A stretch of 64,000 nucleotides of DNA from Diploscapter coronatus. Its lineage: Eukaryota > Nematoda > Chromadorea > Rhabditida > Rhabditidae. Of this stretch, positions 1 to 12,099 are shown in pieces (positions within the stretch are counted from its first letter, which is position 1; every line of letters begins with the position of its first letter). Location: contig OZ038423.1 in assembly GCA_964036155.1 (NCBI GenBank), forward strand, positions 46,391,249 to 46,455,248, in the 5' to 3' direction. The notes under the pieces are model-generated. The model was not told the origin of the DNA. It did not search any database and saw nothing but the letters and a program-made list of their open reading frames with translations. A program made the translations under genes and the position numbers.

Positions 1-2826
1 TTGAGAAGGTCGAGTTCGTGGGTTTCCTGGAAAAATAGTCGAATTTTGCAAGATTTAATTTTCGAACCTTCATATGTTCTAGCAGCGCCTTGCAAGTCTC
101 CTCACTCTGATCGCAGACCAGACAGAGCACCCTGGTATCGTCCAAATCCACGTTGTCCTCCTGCCATTCGTGCCACGAATTGTCTTTCTCTTCTTCTTCA
201 TCGTCGGATTCGGGGTGTGGCTTGACCGTCTCATCCGGATCGTCTGAAATCATTTGAGCATTTGAATTTTTGAAATTCAATTTTATATTTTCATCCTTTA
301 TAATACCACTTTTTATAACTCTTAAATTCCATGAATATACCGTACCTGCAGGGTCCTCAGCCAGCACGTCGAGCCATCGCTTTCCCAGCTCCAGATAGTT
401 GATGATGTAGAACTTGTCATAGTAGTGGTTTTTCGGGTTCACCTGAAATCGCCATTCTTCTTTTCCAGACTTGAAAGAATATATGGAGGTAGGTCGCGGA
501 GCGAAAAGGGATGAAATGCAAGAGGGTAAGGGTAATTTAGAGGTAAAAAGTACAAGAGATACAAAATTGTGAAGGAAATATAATAGGGAGTAGGTCGCAC
601 ACGACCATCCTGACTTAAGTCCTCCCTAGATCTGCTTTTTCTCAGTAAAAATATAAAATTCTAACCTCTCTATGATTCCTCTTCCTCATGTGGTCCATGA
701 GCGTATTCCTGTCCTGGAATGTCTTCTCGCAGTAGATGCACTCGTTCCTAAATCATATTATTGTTTTTTTCAATTTTGAATTTACTTTCATCCTATTTCA
801 AAATGCTAGTAAATTTTAACATTTAGAGATCGAACCCAAGTTTTTGTTCTCATTTGATGATTGTGTACCTGATGAGTTTCTCCTTGAGATGCTCAATATA
901 CTCGGTGACGAAGACGAGATTGTCAGGACTGCCCAGATTGAGGTGGTGGATCATATACAGATGATGGATGATCTTGGAACGATTGCCTCTGGCAGTGTAT
1001 CTGCAGAAGATGCACTGCAGTTGGAATGTGGAGTCCTCTCGTTCTCTCTCAAATTAGAACATATTCAGTCTTTCTCTTTCGAATGACTACTGCACCTGCT
1101 GACAAGACAGTGCCTCTTCGAGTCTCCTCATGGCGAGTCTCTGTCTGAGGGAGTAGTCCTCGGACAGTGCCTCGGACATGTTGTAGAAGTAGTCAGTGAT
1201 TCCGAAATAGGGACTGCCCTGCTGCACCTCCACTGTCGGGAAGATCTTGTCGATGCTCTCCTTCGCGAAGCGCTGGCGCCAATACTCGATGTACCTGGAA
1301 AATCAGCTATTTTACGGATTCCTAGCAAATTCGCCAATTTCATTAAGAAAAGTGGGTGATTTCTACAAGAAATCGCATTTTTCTTGAAAGTAATGACTTT
1401 TCTACTCTTTTGTATTCCACGACCTGCCATGCCTAATACTCGGAGAAAACAACGGAAAATGGAGATATTGTGTGGAAAACGAGAAGAAAAGAGGATCTCG
1501 TTGGAACTTTTCTTGTTTTCACTCTTGGCTTGCCGTGATTCTACATTCATTATCTTTTCCCATTTCCCTCTCACTTTCCTAAAAGTGTAGGTGTGGATTA
1601 CAAATGCTAATTTTTCCACCTTTTCGGATCGACAATCAGATTCATCTTGGACACGACGATCTTGTGCTCGATGAGGAGATGCTCAGCGAAGTCGTTAATT
1701 TGCTCGGGCAGGTCGAAGAACTGCAGGCAGGACAGACACATCGTGGGGCCGCCCCACTTGGGCGAGTATCCGACTATGGGCACAGTGCCTGACAGAGTGC
1801 GGATTCGGCCTCTGGGGATGGCCAGATTCATCTTCTGCGGCTGTCTGGGACGACTGGAGTCATCGTCCGAGTCGCTGAATGGCTCGTCCAATTCGTCTGA
1901 AAAATGTGTTCATTGTTAGAAAGGTAAATCGAGTTTCTTACATTCGTCCGAACAGGCATATCCCTCTCCGCTCTCCTGCGACAGAGTCCTTGTCGAGTAT
2001 CTCTGCGATCTCTTGCTGCTGCTGCCGCTTTGCGAATTCGAGCTTCTGGTCCTCTGTTTCTGTTCGTCCTTCCCTCCTTTTCCTCCTCCTCCTCCTCCTC
2101 CTTCGTTCTGTTTGTTTCCTGTAGACGCGCCTCCCTGGCTCAGCGACTTCCTCTGTGACCATTCCTGAATCCATTGAATGTATGTCGTTGCGCACAAAAG
2201 CCGATTTGCAACTTTTCGAACTGCGGTTAGTCAAGTGAAACGAGATGGTGTGCCTTATCGAGAGAGAGAGAAGAAGAACATGCCTTCTTTTCGTCTCTCG
2301 AAAATATGCACTATCCCGTTCATGCGGCTAGCCACGGTTCGAAAAGCTGCATAAGATTGTGCGCAACGATTGTTCTTCAATTCATTTTTGGATTAGTCCT
2401 TTTTATTCTAACCTTTCTCCTGCTCTGATTCTGATTCTGCTGTCCCTGTGCTTTGTTCTGATCCTTTTTCTCCCCATTGGACTGGCTGTTGTGTCTGCTG
2501 CCACTGCGAGAAGACTCTTTCCTCTCCCTCTGCTGTTGTTGTTGATTCTGATTGGCTGCAGCCGAGGAGCGACGTCGGTCATTTCTGTTGTCATTCTGGA
2601 GATGAACATCGTCATCATCAGGCCGTATTTCAATGCTACATACCCTCGGTTGGCTGTCGCTCTTCCTGTTCTGCCTTTGTTGCTGTTGTTTGTTATCTTC
2701 AGTCTGTTGTTTCTCCTTGTCTTTGTCCTTGTTATCATGCAGATTTTCCTTGCTTTCGGGAGCTGTGTGTTGCGTGTCCCCGCCGCCTCCTTTGTCAGGA
2801 GCTACGGTTTCAGCTGTAGATGACAT
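1..2826 (-). CDS. znf277: ZNF277-like C2H2 zinc-finger protein (3' end cut by window)
   Basis: Exons on the minus strand: 2413-2826, 1942-2164, 1620-1896, 1096-1294, 869-1047, 666-747, 346-442, 68-243 and 1-26, continuing past the window edge. All junction phases agree, giving at least 557 residues. The N-terminal ~200 residues are low-complexity (Gln, Arg and Gly runs). Four zinc-binding units follow: CLSCLQFF with a distant IEHKI histidine, CIFCRYTARG...MIHH, CIYCEKTFQDRNTLMDH and CLVCDQSEET...EHMKETH. The spacing, the HREVNPKNHYYDKFYI segment and the acidic linker match the ZNF277 family, a nuclear/nucleolar protein reported to bind the uS5/RPS2 region and chromatin. The start was chosen because a splice acceptor lies 4 nt upstream of the ATG, as for a trans-spliced leader. 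The conserved core is certain; the poorly conserved N-terminus is less so. Confidence 0.88.
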
Positions 2827-4226
2827 TTTTCTGAAAAAAGGATAATAATTTTCAATTTTTTTTTGAAAATGTGGCCTTTGTATTTTTATCCCCAAGTTAC
2901 CCTTACTCTCTTGTAGCTTTCATCTTCTTTTCTGGAAAATAGCAAGGGGAAGAGAAAAAGGGGGTAAAAAGCTACAAGAGATAAGGATAACTTCTCAGAG
3001 AATTTTTGGCGTCGATCATGGCGCCGAAATTACATCGGCGCGGCAACTCCTGGAAGGCGCCAATTTCTCTCCTAGTTAGGGGTAAAAATACATGAGACCG
3101 AAAATGTACCCTTGTCGGAGCGCAGCTCACCACTCCCAGCAAGAATTGGGGGCCAAATTTGAGCCGACTCTGCCCTGGAATCGAGCTGCCGGACCCGTCG
3201 TCGTGACTCGAGGATCCAAATCAGTGATCCCAGTTGCAGGGGGACTGCAATTCAAAGATTACATGTGCTCAAGCAGTCATGAAAACGGCACACATTATGA
3301 AATGAATTTCAAAATCTCGATTCAGACAATGAAAATAGAAATGGGAATCGGCAGAAAGGACACGTGAAAGCAGCCGAATGATGGAGCGAAGAAGAGCACG
3401 AAAGAGGAGAGAAAGCGGTGAAATGAAGAGAGAGATAGAGATAAGGAAGGGAAGAGAGAAAAGGGGCAGAAATCGATGGCAATTGCAGTGCAGAAGAGCG
3501 TGCCGAGTAGGGTGGAAGAGAATGCTAGCAGGTGGGAAGAGCAAAGAGGGTGTTTATCTAAAAATGGGCAGACGCGGATAGAGATATAGGTGATCATTGT
3601 AAATCTCACCCGGATAAATCAAATCTCTAAAACCCCTCGTTTTCCCTTCTTTTCACGATACATTTGGCAAACATTGGGTTTCATCATCAATTCATTTGGC
3701 AAATTCAATTTTCGCGAGATTAAAAAAGTGGAGAGTGGGATATCGATTTTCAGAAAATGAAACAGCATGAAAAAATCTAGAGATAACTTACATTTGTGCT
3801 AGAAGTTGGAACCTAAAAAGTGAGCGGGCCTAGAAAAATAGGTTCAACGTGAGAAAATCGAAATCAATCGAGTGATCATACGGTTTATGTCTGCCTTCTT
3901 TCCTATCTGTCTTCCAGTTGAGAGTCGAAGTCACGAGGGCCATTTTGTGTAGACAACGGCACTCTTCCCTATGTACGTTTCTCTGCTCCCTCTCTTTTTC
4001 ATACACTATCTAACTTTTCATTTTCACGTGCTACCACCTCGCACAACATTGAGACTCTGAGACGGGCAGACAAACAAATTTGAAGGAAAAAGACATTCGA
4101 TTTCTGATATGATTATTGCATCATCCCAGAATAAATTTATTTAAACTTGAAAACACATGGAAAGTAAAAACCCGAACATAAAAATCGGAAGTGAGAGGTG
4201 GACTTCATTTCGAAACCTGTGAAGAT
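2827..4226. other. Intergenic region between ZNF277-like and MTHFD genes
   Basis: No supported gene. It should hold the promoter or outron of the ZNF277-like gene and the 3' UTR of the MTHFD gene. A minus-strand ATG near 3940 opens a short frame (MALVTSTLNW...), but I cannot connect it to any exon. The stretch 3380-3480 is purine-rich and has no repeat structure that I can see. Confidence 0.5.
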
Positions 4227-5892
4227 CTACTTCTGATTATGTTTGTGATGATGTCCGATGCGTCTCCTGATGGCCTGATACACGGTGTTTTGAATGAGCA
4301 TGGCGACAGTCATTGGGCCTACGCCTCCAGGCACAGGGGTAATGAAACTTGCCACCTAAAGTAGTAACAATTACATCGCTAGTCTATCATTGATGGTGAT
4401 AAAATCCTACCTGTTTTGCAGCCTCGAAGTCAACATCCCCGTACAGTTTATTCTTGGTCGTCCCATCAGCCTGTTCGATCGGTTCCACATTTATGCCGCA
4501 GTCGATTACAACCGCGCCTGGCTTGATCCAATCACCTGAGGCGGGAAAAGATATCTTTTCTAATAGGAAAATCATTCTTGCCTTTAACAAAATGCTTCTT
4601 CCCAATTGCCACAATGAGAATGTCTGCCCTCCTACAATGTTCCTCGATCTTCTGAGTCTTGGAATGACAGACAGTGACGGTGGCGTGGTGCCAGAGGAAG
4701 AGTTGTGCGGCTGGGGCTCCGACAATCTTGGATCTGCCCAGAACGACCACATGCTTCCCAGCCACGAAGTGGGGATCGCCTAAATGATGAAATTGTAAAA
4801 CGATGTAATGATCAAGTGATGTAAGCTAAAATGATGAAATAATTTCCGAGACTGATGTAACCAGGGTGTATATATCGTTGCGCACCAAAGTAAATGCTGC
4901 ATCTTGCTATAGATGGGCACCTCACTCTACTCTATCAACCCCTGCCCTATCCCTATCCCTAAGCCTTACCTTAAATTCATAGCCTAAATTAGGTAAACAG
5001 TTCATGATACTTGGGAAACTCAAATAACCTTGTGTAGATATGATAGTTCAATTTTCATGTTTCCTCTCGGGTTATATCTTATTGGTCAGTTTGTGGTTAG
5101 TACATGATAGATCGCAAAAAAAAAACTCATTGATAAATATGCCAACACCTTAGTTATTGCAAAACAAGTCTGGCGCGCAACAATACACTTTGGTGCGTAA
5201 AGACCATTTCCCATGCAACAACAATACATACCTGTAGCTCTCTGAACCAAGTGCAGACATCCATAAGGAGTGCAGGGGAAGATCGTGTTTGACAATTCTC
5301 CCCTCAGTAATCTGCCTGCATTCTCACGAGTCAATCCATCCACGTCCTTAAATCCTATCTCATCTTTAAAAGAGAATTTCATATTTCCTTGCCTTGACAT
5401 GTTTGATCCTGTCAATGATGGCATCAGTATCTACCGGGTTGACGCAGTCCAGAGGCAGTTGCACGAGGATTCCATCTACTTCATCGTCATCATTCAATTC
5501 ATCGATCTTCCTCTCGAGTTCTTCCTCAAATAATTTACCCAAGTTATTATTTAGCCATTCAACTAAATCTACCTGAGTAATAGTGCTTGGTAGTTTATGC
5601 AGTTTAGACTTAACACCGACATCCGAGGCTCGTTTGATCTTCGCGTTGATGTAGACAGTGGAGTCGCTTCTGTCGCCGACCTAAGGTTTAAAGTTGAATT
5701 CCGAGCATTTTAACCTCAAATACCTGGACAATGGCCAGTGCGGCTTCGAAGTTGGGATGAGTTTCTCTGGCGGATTTAATCTGAAACTCAGTCATTTAGA
5801 AATAGCTCAATTAAATCCAGATCCACCTGCTGAGAGACCCTTTCGTTGACTTCCTTGGAAATCTCGTTGCCTGAAATCAACTGAGCCACCAT
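4227..5892 (-). CDS. Methylenetetrahydrofolate dehydrogenase / methenyl-THF cyclohydrolase (FolD-type, 309 aa)
   Basis: Exons: 5827-5892, 5724-5780, 5573-5680, 5393-5524, 5232-5346, 4582-4779, 4411-4535, 4227-4355; 310 codons in consistent phase. It interconverts 5,10-methylene- and 10-formyl-tetrahydrofolate with NAD(P). Visible family features are the catalytic Y-x-x-x-K (Y51/K55 in VYINAKIK), [17 protein letters not shown], the Rossmann segment [23 protein letters not shown] and the signature [15 protein letters not shown]. The protein holds only the D/C domain, with no formyl-THF synthetase module, so it resembles MTHFD2/FolD or C. elegans dao-3 rather than full-length MTHFD1. I see no clear mitochondrial leader, so location is open. 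Introns 4 (5347-5392) and 6 (4536-4581) both need GC-AG splice sites (donor AG|GCAAG). A splice acceptor sits about 30 nt upstream of the ATG. Confidence 0.93.
4864..5192. repeat. Diverged fold-back repeat inside intron 5 of the MTHFD gene
   Basis: Near 4864-4890 lies GGTGTATATATCGTTGCGCA followed by CCAAAG. Near 5165-5192 lies the reverse-oriented counterpart (CGCGCAACAATACACTTTGG then TGCGTAA). These resemble the arms of the short palindromic repeat seen whole at 34420-34468 and 50807-50855, here separated by about 270 bp. The rest of the intron (4780-5231) shows nothing else. Confidence 0.45.
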
Positions 5893-6580
5893 TTCAATGA
5901 CCGACTATGGGTGCTGATCTGTAAATATTGCTACTTATGAACAGCGTGTCAGTCGAATACAATAATAACGGACGAAGATGATAAACAAATGAATACTGAG
6001 GAGAACGAGAGGAGATAGCATCTGCAACTATGTCGAACAAACTGTGTAAACAATGAAAGTGTCAATCTATTTCCATTTATGGACAATTTCCAAGAAAACA
6101 ATCGAAACGATCACTTGCTTAATTCCCTTTGAAGGTCGAAACACCACAAGGCTTATCAAGTAGTCGCCATTTTATGACGAAAAATGGGATGATTTCCATG
6201 AAATATGATGATTTGGCATGATCTTACAAAGTTTAAGAGATCAAAGTAGTAGAATGAAGGAGATGTGGAGGATGAGTGAATAGCACTGCTATGTCAAAGT
6301 CAGTCTTATCTAAGACATCTCTGACCTTCTCGTCTCTAATCTTATGTTTTATGTATCGATTCCTTTCCCACCCTCTATACAATGAGAACCAGGGAACCAG
6401 CCCTTCAGGCACGAATTATCAATTCATGAGGATTCACTTTCAATTCCAACAAAAACTACAATTGCATATCACACTACATGCAGTACACACATCTTCTATT
6501 GAGAATATACAAATTTATTAGATTACCAAATTATTAGATAGTTATTAAAAATCAAGGACGTAAGTTTCGTTGAATCTAAT
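5893..6580. other. Intergenic region
   Basis: The region between the MTHFD start and the first cathepsin B stop. No coding exon, RNA gene or repeat is recognisable. It should contain the MTHFD 5' region and the cathepsin 3' UTR. Confidence 0.4.
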
Positions 6581-8837
6581 TTATACCTTGGCCATACCTG
6601 AAATTTTTAACATTTTTATCGAAAGTACCAGAACAAAATTATGAGCTACGCTACGGAAAGCTAGGGAATCGGGATTTCTAAGAACCTACCGGCGACGATG
6701 GCGTGTTCGATTCCACATTCGTTGGTGCCTCTGAGAATTCGGAAATAGCCGTTCTCACCCCAGTCAGCGGCCCACGAGTTGGCAACCAACCAGTAGTCCA
6801 CATTATTCTCAGTTCCCCATCCGAGGATCTTGACGGCGTGACCTCCTACCATACCTCCATAGTTGTACTTGTAAACGCCCGTCGTATAATAATAGAAGTC
6901 CTCATAGACGGTGTAGGCAGCTTCAACTGGGCCGTTGGTCCTATATTTTAAGAGTGAATTTCAGTAAGGACTAAGGTCTGTATAGCCAGGAATCCACAAA
7001 ATCGGGCTGATTTTCACATATATTGTTCAGTTTTTCACGCTGATTCTCGTGGTGCTATCCATTTTTCATAAAAATGTCGCATGCAGGATTACGGTAGCCT
7101 AAAGTTTTGGCAGATCCGACTTCAGGAAAAAGTTCATAACTTTCTTACTTGTGGACCAAATCGAACGGAGTTTTCAGCATTGGATAGCCCATGAAAAACT
7201 CTGCAAATAATGTAACTACGACCACCTGCTACCATCAATAATTTCCAGCAGGCTTTTCTTCCTATCGATGGGGTAAAAATCCCGAAAAACTGCAGTCGGT
7301 CGAGGTCGCATTTTTGGAAATTCATTTTTTGGCGGGAAATTATTGATGGTAGCAGGTGGTTGTATTTACATTATTTGCAGAGTTTTTCATGGGCTATCCA
7401 ACGCTGAAAACCCCATTCGATTTGGTCCACAAATAAGGAAGTTATGAACTTTTTCCTGAAGTCGGATCTGCCAAAACTTTAGGCTACCGTAATCCTGCAT
7501 GCGATCATTTTTATGAAAAATGGATAGCACCACGAGAATCAGCGTGAAAAACTGAACAATATATGTGAAAATCAGCTCTATTTGAGGGCCCCTGGAAACA
7601 TCCTCTTTACTAAGACTTTGATTTTTCCTGGGCCGGGATTCAAGTAAAATTACACCCCCCTGTAAAACCATTTACAATTACAGGGGGGTGTAATTTTATT
7701 TGAATCCCAACCCTGATATTCACTCTTAACCTCGGATGAGAAAATTTATTATAAGAAATTACATGATCTCCTTCTGGATGGCGGCAACCTTCTTGGAGAC
7801 GGCAGCAGCGGTCTTTCCGAAGTGCTTGTCGTCAATGTAGCTAGTCGGGTATCCAGCAACGCACTGTTTTTTGCATGTTGGCGTGTCGTATTCAGTATCT
7901 GGACAGGGGTCGTAGGTTATGTTACCATGGTTGCCACAGGGAGGGATTTCGTAGGGGCGGCTGAAAACTCAATTTCATGATGAAGATCAGCTTTTCCCTT
8001 GACTAGTGTTACCAAGTAGTGGTATCTCCAAACTCTCCTCCCGTGCATGTGCCCGTCTTAACCCAGAAGTTCCAAGCCTGAAATTCTTTCTTAAGTTTAG
8101 ATTTTCAGATTCGAGATCGTACCTCGATGGGGTATCCGCCCTCACAGCCATAGCCTGTAATGATAATATGTCATGGCAATCTTCAAAACCTTCCTACCGC
8201 ATTTGTTTCCACAGCAAGAAAGGATGTCGTCAGCGGAGAGCTTAACGTTGACGTTACCATTCGACTGGATGCAAGTTCTGTCCGACATGGCCTCTGCAGC
8301 TCCGAAGGCCCAGCACGAACCTATATATTTCTCGATAAAATTGGTTCTTTTCAGACCGACTTACCGCAATCAGACTGATCACGAATGAATCCGATGTTCT
8401 GGCAATTGGGCCAGGCAGTTCTGGCGTCGAAACTTAACATATGGTTTATGAAATCTCGGTTTGTCTACTTTCATATATCTACCTATCAGGAACATCGTCA
8501 TCCTTAATGGTCGTAATCTCGGGGTGTTCAGGCGTGCCAGCCGGCAACTGAGTGTACTTCACGTCCATCAACTTCTTCTATAAAATATGCTATGTTTGGA
8601 AGCCACAGTAATCCTCCATCTTCTACCTTGATGTTTTCAATAGGCTTGGCCTTGACAGCGGCCTTCCACAAATTCTGGCCAGCATTGATCTTGTTCACAA
8701 TAGCCTGAGGATCGGGGTGGATCGTCTTCTATAATAATTCAAGGGGATTTCATATATCGGACTTAGATAGTTTAAACCTGAGCCACGAAGGCATAAGAAG
8801 CGGCGACGAGAGCAAGGGCGACCAAGAGAGATCTCAT
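6581..8837 (-). CDS. Cathepsin B-like cysteine protease 1 (336 aa)
   Basis: Ten exons: 8778-8837, 8627-8728, 8483-8577, 8365-8432, 8198-8320, 8123-8154, 8013-8077, 7763-7960, 6690-6940, 6581-6597; phases all agree. A secreted or lysosomal papain-family (C1A) protease. Signal peptide ~1-17 ([16 protein letters not shown]), propeptide to ~90, mature domain from VPDSFDAR. Catalytic centre: Q in [10 protein letters not shown] with Cys111, His282 in [11 protein letters not shown], Asn302 in [10 protein letters not shown]. The occluding loop is present (CRPYEIPPC ... TPTCKKQC), but the usual His-His pair reads Asn-His (CGNHGN), so carboxydipeptidase activity may be changed. The last coding exon is only 17 nt. 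A splice acceptor lies 9 nt before the ATG. Intron 8 (6941-7762) consists almost wholly of a fold-back repeat. The neighbouring protease at 9595-11453 lies on the same strand. Confidence 0.95.
6948..7729. mobile_element. Large fold-back (inverted-repeat) element in cathepsin B 1 intron 8
   Basis: Two near-identical arms of about 241 bp, 7006-7246 and 7335-7576 in inverted orientation, are separated by an 88-bp spacer. Outside them, short terminal repeats match in inverted orientation: TTAAGAGTGAATTTCA at 6948 and its complement, with one mismatch, ending at 7729. I see no transposase frame, so this looks like a non-autonomous fold-back or MITE-like insertion filling an otherwise short intron. 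The host exons on both sides are intact. Confidence 0.85.
7635..7708. repeat. Short near-perfect palindrome nested in the fold-back element
   Basis: Arms of about 30 bp (7635-7664 and 7678-7708) around a 13-bp loop, built on ATTACACCCCCCTGTAA and its complement. It lies only on the right-hand side of the larger fold-back element and interrupts its symmetry, so it is probably a later insertion of a separate small element. Confidence 0.7.
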
Positions 8838-9594
8838 TTTCAGATCTGAAATTTGAAATTCAAAAAATTTTTTGAAAAATTAAACTTTTGATCTTCATCA
8901 CGAAAAATGAAAAATTTTAAAAGGACGTTCGTTATCAGAAAAAGTGCATAAAATTATCTAACGAAAGAGACATAACTTCTTTGTTTTATAGGCCTCAAGA
9001 AATTTCACCTATCAAATAAAATGAAGCACTGATAAATGTAATAAAGTGAAATGACGAGTTCATGATTTTGGACCTCTCGCTGATAGAGAAGGTTATAAAA
9101 GTAGAGCTGTATGTTAGGAGAGCTTATAAGTGAACGGAAAAAACCGGATATGATAATAGATAAATCAAAATTGCTGATAAAAATCCTGCCATTTCTCAAT
9201 TCTCAAAAAGCAAAGTTGAAAACAACAGATAAGCATCAAACTTCACGAGCTCTTTTTTTATCTAAAATAGCTATTGCTTTATGAAGAAAGGGAAAGCAAA
9301 TCTAGTTTAGTGAGTTCGCATTCACCATTTGTCTATAGTCTTGCATATATCATATGACTTCGTGCTATCTAAGCTTTAAATTTTGGTTGCTAAAATCTTT
9401 AAAATATATAATTTTATAATTGTTTATTTTGACTATGTACACACCGCATGTTGCATGTGGAAAACAAGAATCATCAATCAAAAACAAAGTGAGTGAAAGA
9501 GATGTTCTCCCTACAAGGGATGACGAAGATCAATCATCATTGAACTATGATTGCACGTTTGTCGAAAGTAAATCATTCCATCATCTTATGCACA
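8838..9594. other. Intergenic region between the two cathepsin genes
   Basis: AT-rich spacer with no supported exon on either strand. It should carry the promoter or outron of protease 1 and the 3' UTR of protease 2. No GATA-type palindrome could be singled out with confidence. Confidence 0.4.
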
Positions 9595-11453
9595 TCATTG
9601 GGCCAAATATTCTCCAGCCACAATTGCTCCCTAAAATTTTGTAAATTAAGAAGAAAAGCCAAACACTTAAGCTAGCCTCAATTCCACACTCATTGGTGCC
9701 TCTGACTATCCTGAAGTAGCCTCCATTCTCGCCCCAGGTCTCGCTCCACGAGTTTGCCACAAGCCAGAACGGAATTCCGTTTTCTCTGCCCCATCCGAGA
9801 ATCCTCACTGCGTGACCTCCGAGGGCATCTCCCCACGTGTGAGAATAGACTCCAGATTTGTAGGAGTAGAAATCTTCATAGCTGAAAGAAAAGAATTTCA
9901 TAACCCCCATTCCCAATTTTATAATTCTTACACAGTGAAAGCGACCTCAACTGGACCTCTGGCCATGATTTCTCTCTGCACAGTGGCAACAGCTCCTGGG
10001 ACGGCGTAGGAAGTCTTTCCATGAGTTTTATCGGCGTCATAGTTTTTATCGTATCCCTTTTGGCACTGGTGCTTGCACTTTGGCGTGTCGTATCCATCAT
10101 CTGGACACTCGCCGTAGGGCTGCAATTCAAGTCCTTGTAGCTGTACGAAAGATATGAATAGGGCCCGCAGGTCATTTAGTAAAATTGAGATTAGCGTTTC
10201 AAAACCTACACCATTAAATCAAGCTGGTTCTGGGAAGAATTGAAAATTTTTTATTTTTTCAAACTGGCACTTCTATCAACAGTTGTGTATTCCGTATTTT
10301 TGAGAATAGCGACTTTCAACCAGGCTGTCGTTGATCATTTTTGAGTTTTTTTTGCTCAAGAATATGCAGCAAATTCAGGTCTACAAGAATATTCTAAGTG
10401 CTTTTGAGTGGAATCGCTGTACTTTCAGAAATTAGTTTTTCTCTGAACTTCTTTGACGCCCAATTGTAAACCGGTTCCAGAACAATTTCGTAAATTTTTC
10501 ACGCTATTTTTCGGTGCAATTCGTTTCCGGGATACTCATTTGAATATTTGTAGAAGAAAAATTTCTATGAAATCGCCTAGTTAGCTAGAACAAAAAATTT
10601 AACCGATTTTTTCTTCACCACAAAGTGAGCGGATCTTGTGGACCAGGGGTGCACGAACTTTGACTTCGACTTCGAAACTTTTCAAATCGAAACTTCGTGC
10701 ACCCCTGTTGTAGACTCTAGATATGAATTCCTACGCTGTTCTTTCCACAGGGACTAAGTTCATAGGGTCTGCATCCGTCTTTGCTGCCGAATCTGCCTCC
10801 AGACACGATGCCAGTGTTCTTCCAGTAGTTGAAGGCTTCAATCGGCCACCCGCCGTCGCACCCATCGCCACACGTCTTTCCGCAGCTTAAAGTTGAAGCT
10901 CACTTATTTAAACTTGTATGATGTTTCCTTTACCACGAAAGTAGGTCGTCGTCCGAAACGTAGATCTGTTTCTCTCCATTCGTGGCGATGCAGATTCGAT
11001 CAGACATGACTTCGGTACCGGCAAAGGCCCAGCATGAGCCGCAATCAGATTGGTCCCTTATGGTAGAAATCGACTGGCATTGGGGCCATTGAGTTCGGGC
11101 GTCGAATCTAGAGATCGTCTTCATCTTTCATAAAACCTAAAATCAACTTACTCGTCAGGAATGTCATCGGCTGCATTGGGCAGAGTGTGAGCTTCTAGCA
11201 TCTTGACGCCCTCCGGGTGTTTAGTGTACTTCACGTCCATGAGACGCTTCTTCACGCTAGTCAATGAGATCTTCGGAGACTCGGCCTGGAAGGCTACAGT
11301 AGTATGCTTTCAATTATCTTAAATTCGTACCCTCCATAGAGACTGCCTCGAGTTGATGTAGTCGGCTAGAGCTTGACCCTTGAGGTTCTTTGGTCCTGGC
11401 ACGAAGAGGGCTGTGGTCAGGGGCACGAGGGCTATCAACGATAAGAGCTTCAT
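9595..11453 (-). CDS. Cathepsin B-like cysteine protease 2 with altered occluding loop (340 aa)
   Basis: Seven exons: 11331-11453, 11152-11285, 10934-11107, 10735-10885, 9932-10119, 9665-9881, 9595-9630; 341 codons in phase. Signal peptide ~1-16 ([15 protein letters not shown]), propeptide, then mature domain from [10 protein letters not shown]. Catalytic Cys111 in [10 protein letters not shown], His in [11 protein letters not shown], Asn in [10 protein letters not shown] are all kept, so it should be an active endopeptidase. The occluding loop ([13 protein letters not shown] then [15 protein letters not shown]) has lost both histidines that anchor a substrate C-terminus in cathepsin B. Loss of exopeptidase activity is inferred. 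Exon structure differs from protease 1, so the duplication is old. The donor of the last intron (AGT|GTTTGG) is weak, which makes the last 12 residues the least certain. Confidence 0.92.
10644..10707. repeat. Short inverted repeat in cathepsin B 2 intron 4
   Basis: Perfect 14-bp arms CAGGGGTGCACGAA (10644-10657) and its complement (10694-10707) around a 36-bp loop made of TTCGA-type repeats. This is probably a fossil of a small palindromic element. Confidence 0.65.
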
Positions 11454-12099
11454 GGCCGATCACTGATAAGGGAGAATATCCGGTTCAACGACGAATGATG
11501 TAATTCTTCAAACAGCGTCATCCATTTTATAGTTTTTCGTGAAAAGCCTGCCCTTTGTGTGCCAAATATAGACATGTTTAACTTTGTGATAATTTGATAA
11601 GAGTTCTTTATGCGTTGAATGATATCAGGTGCCCGTGAAATTGAGACAAAAGGGGTTGTTGAATTCCAAACAGACAAGTGCTCGGGGATCATTCCGAGTT
11701 CAGGGGATTTCTTTGTTTCATTAAAAATTCATCATTATCAGTTGGAGCTTTTGGCATTCGAATTTGATGATTCTTGACAAATTCTCAAAACGCTTTGTCT
11801 GCGTGTATTTTTGAATATAAACTAGAAGTTCCGTGTCGAACGAGCGTTCAGAGATCCATCTCGAGGGTGGCTTTACGCTTGAGATATTAAAAAGGGAAAC
11901 GGTTTTTGCGTATCAAAATCTTTGGTGCACAACGAAACACTTGTACTATGTCTTTGCATATCAACGAGTTTTTGAGCGTATCGTTGGTACCAGAACTATG
12001 TAGCTATAACAGATCAATGTCTTTGCGCATCAAACAAGAGAAATTTTTGAATTTAAATTTATTTTTGAAATTTTTTTACATATTCTTATTCAGTTCGTC
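11454..12099. other. Intergenic region
   Basis: No coding exon is supported. At 11905-11935 there is a diverged copy of the TTTGGTGCGCAACGAC-type palindromic repeat (GCGTATCAAAATCTTTGGTG then CACAACG) that also occurs at 2178, 4864, 34420 and 50807. Confidence 0.4.

Noticed and set aside
1384..1590. 68-codon plus-strand frame
   Set aside because: Lies in an intron of the ZNF277-like gene (1295-1619) without splice support on the plus strand.
2359..2823. Plus-strand hydrophobic frame of 154 codons
   Set aside because: A complement of the Gln/Arg-rich first exon of the ZNF277-like gene; its apparent membrane character is an artefact of codon complementarity.
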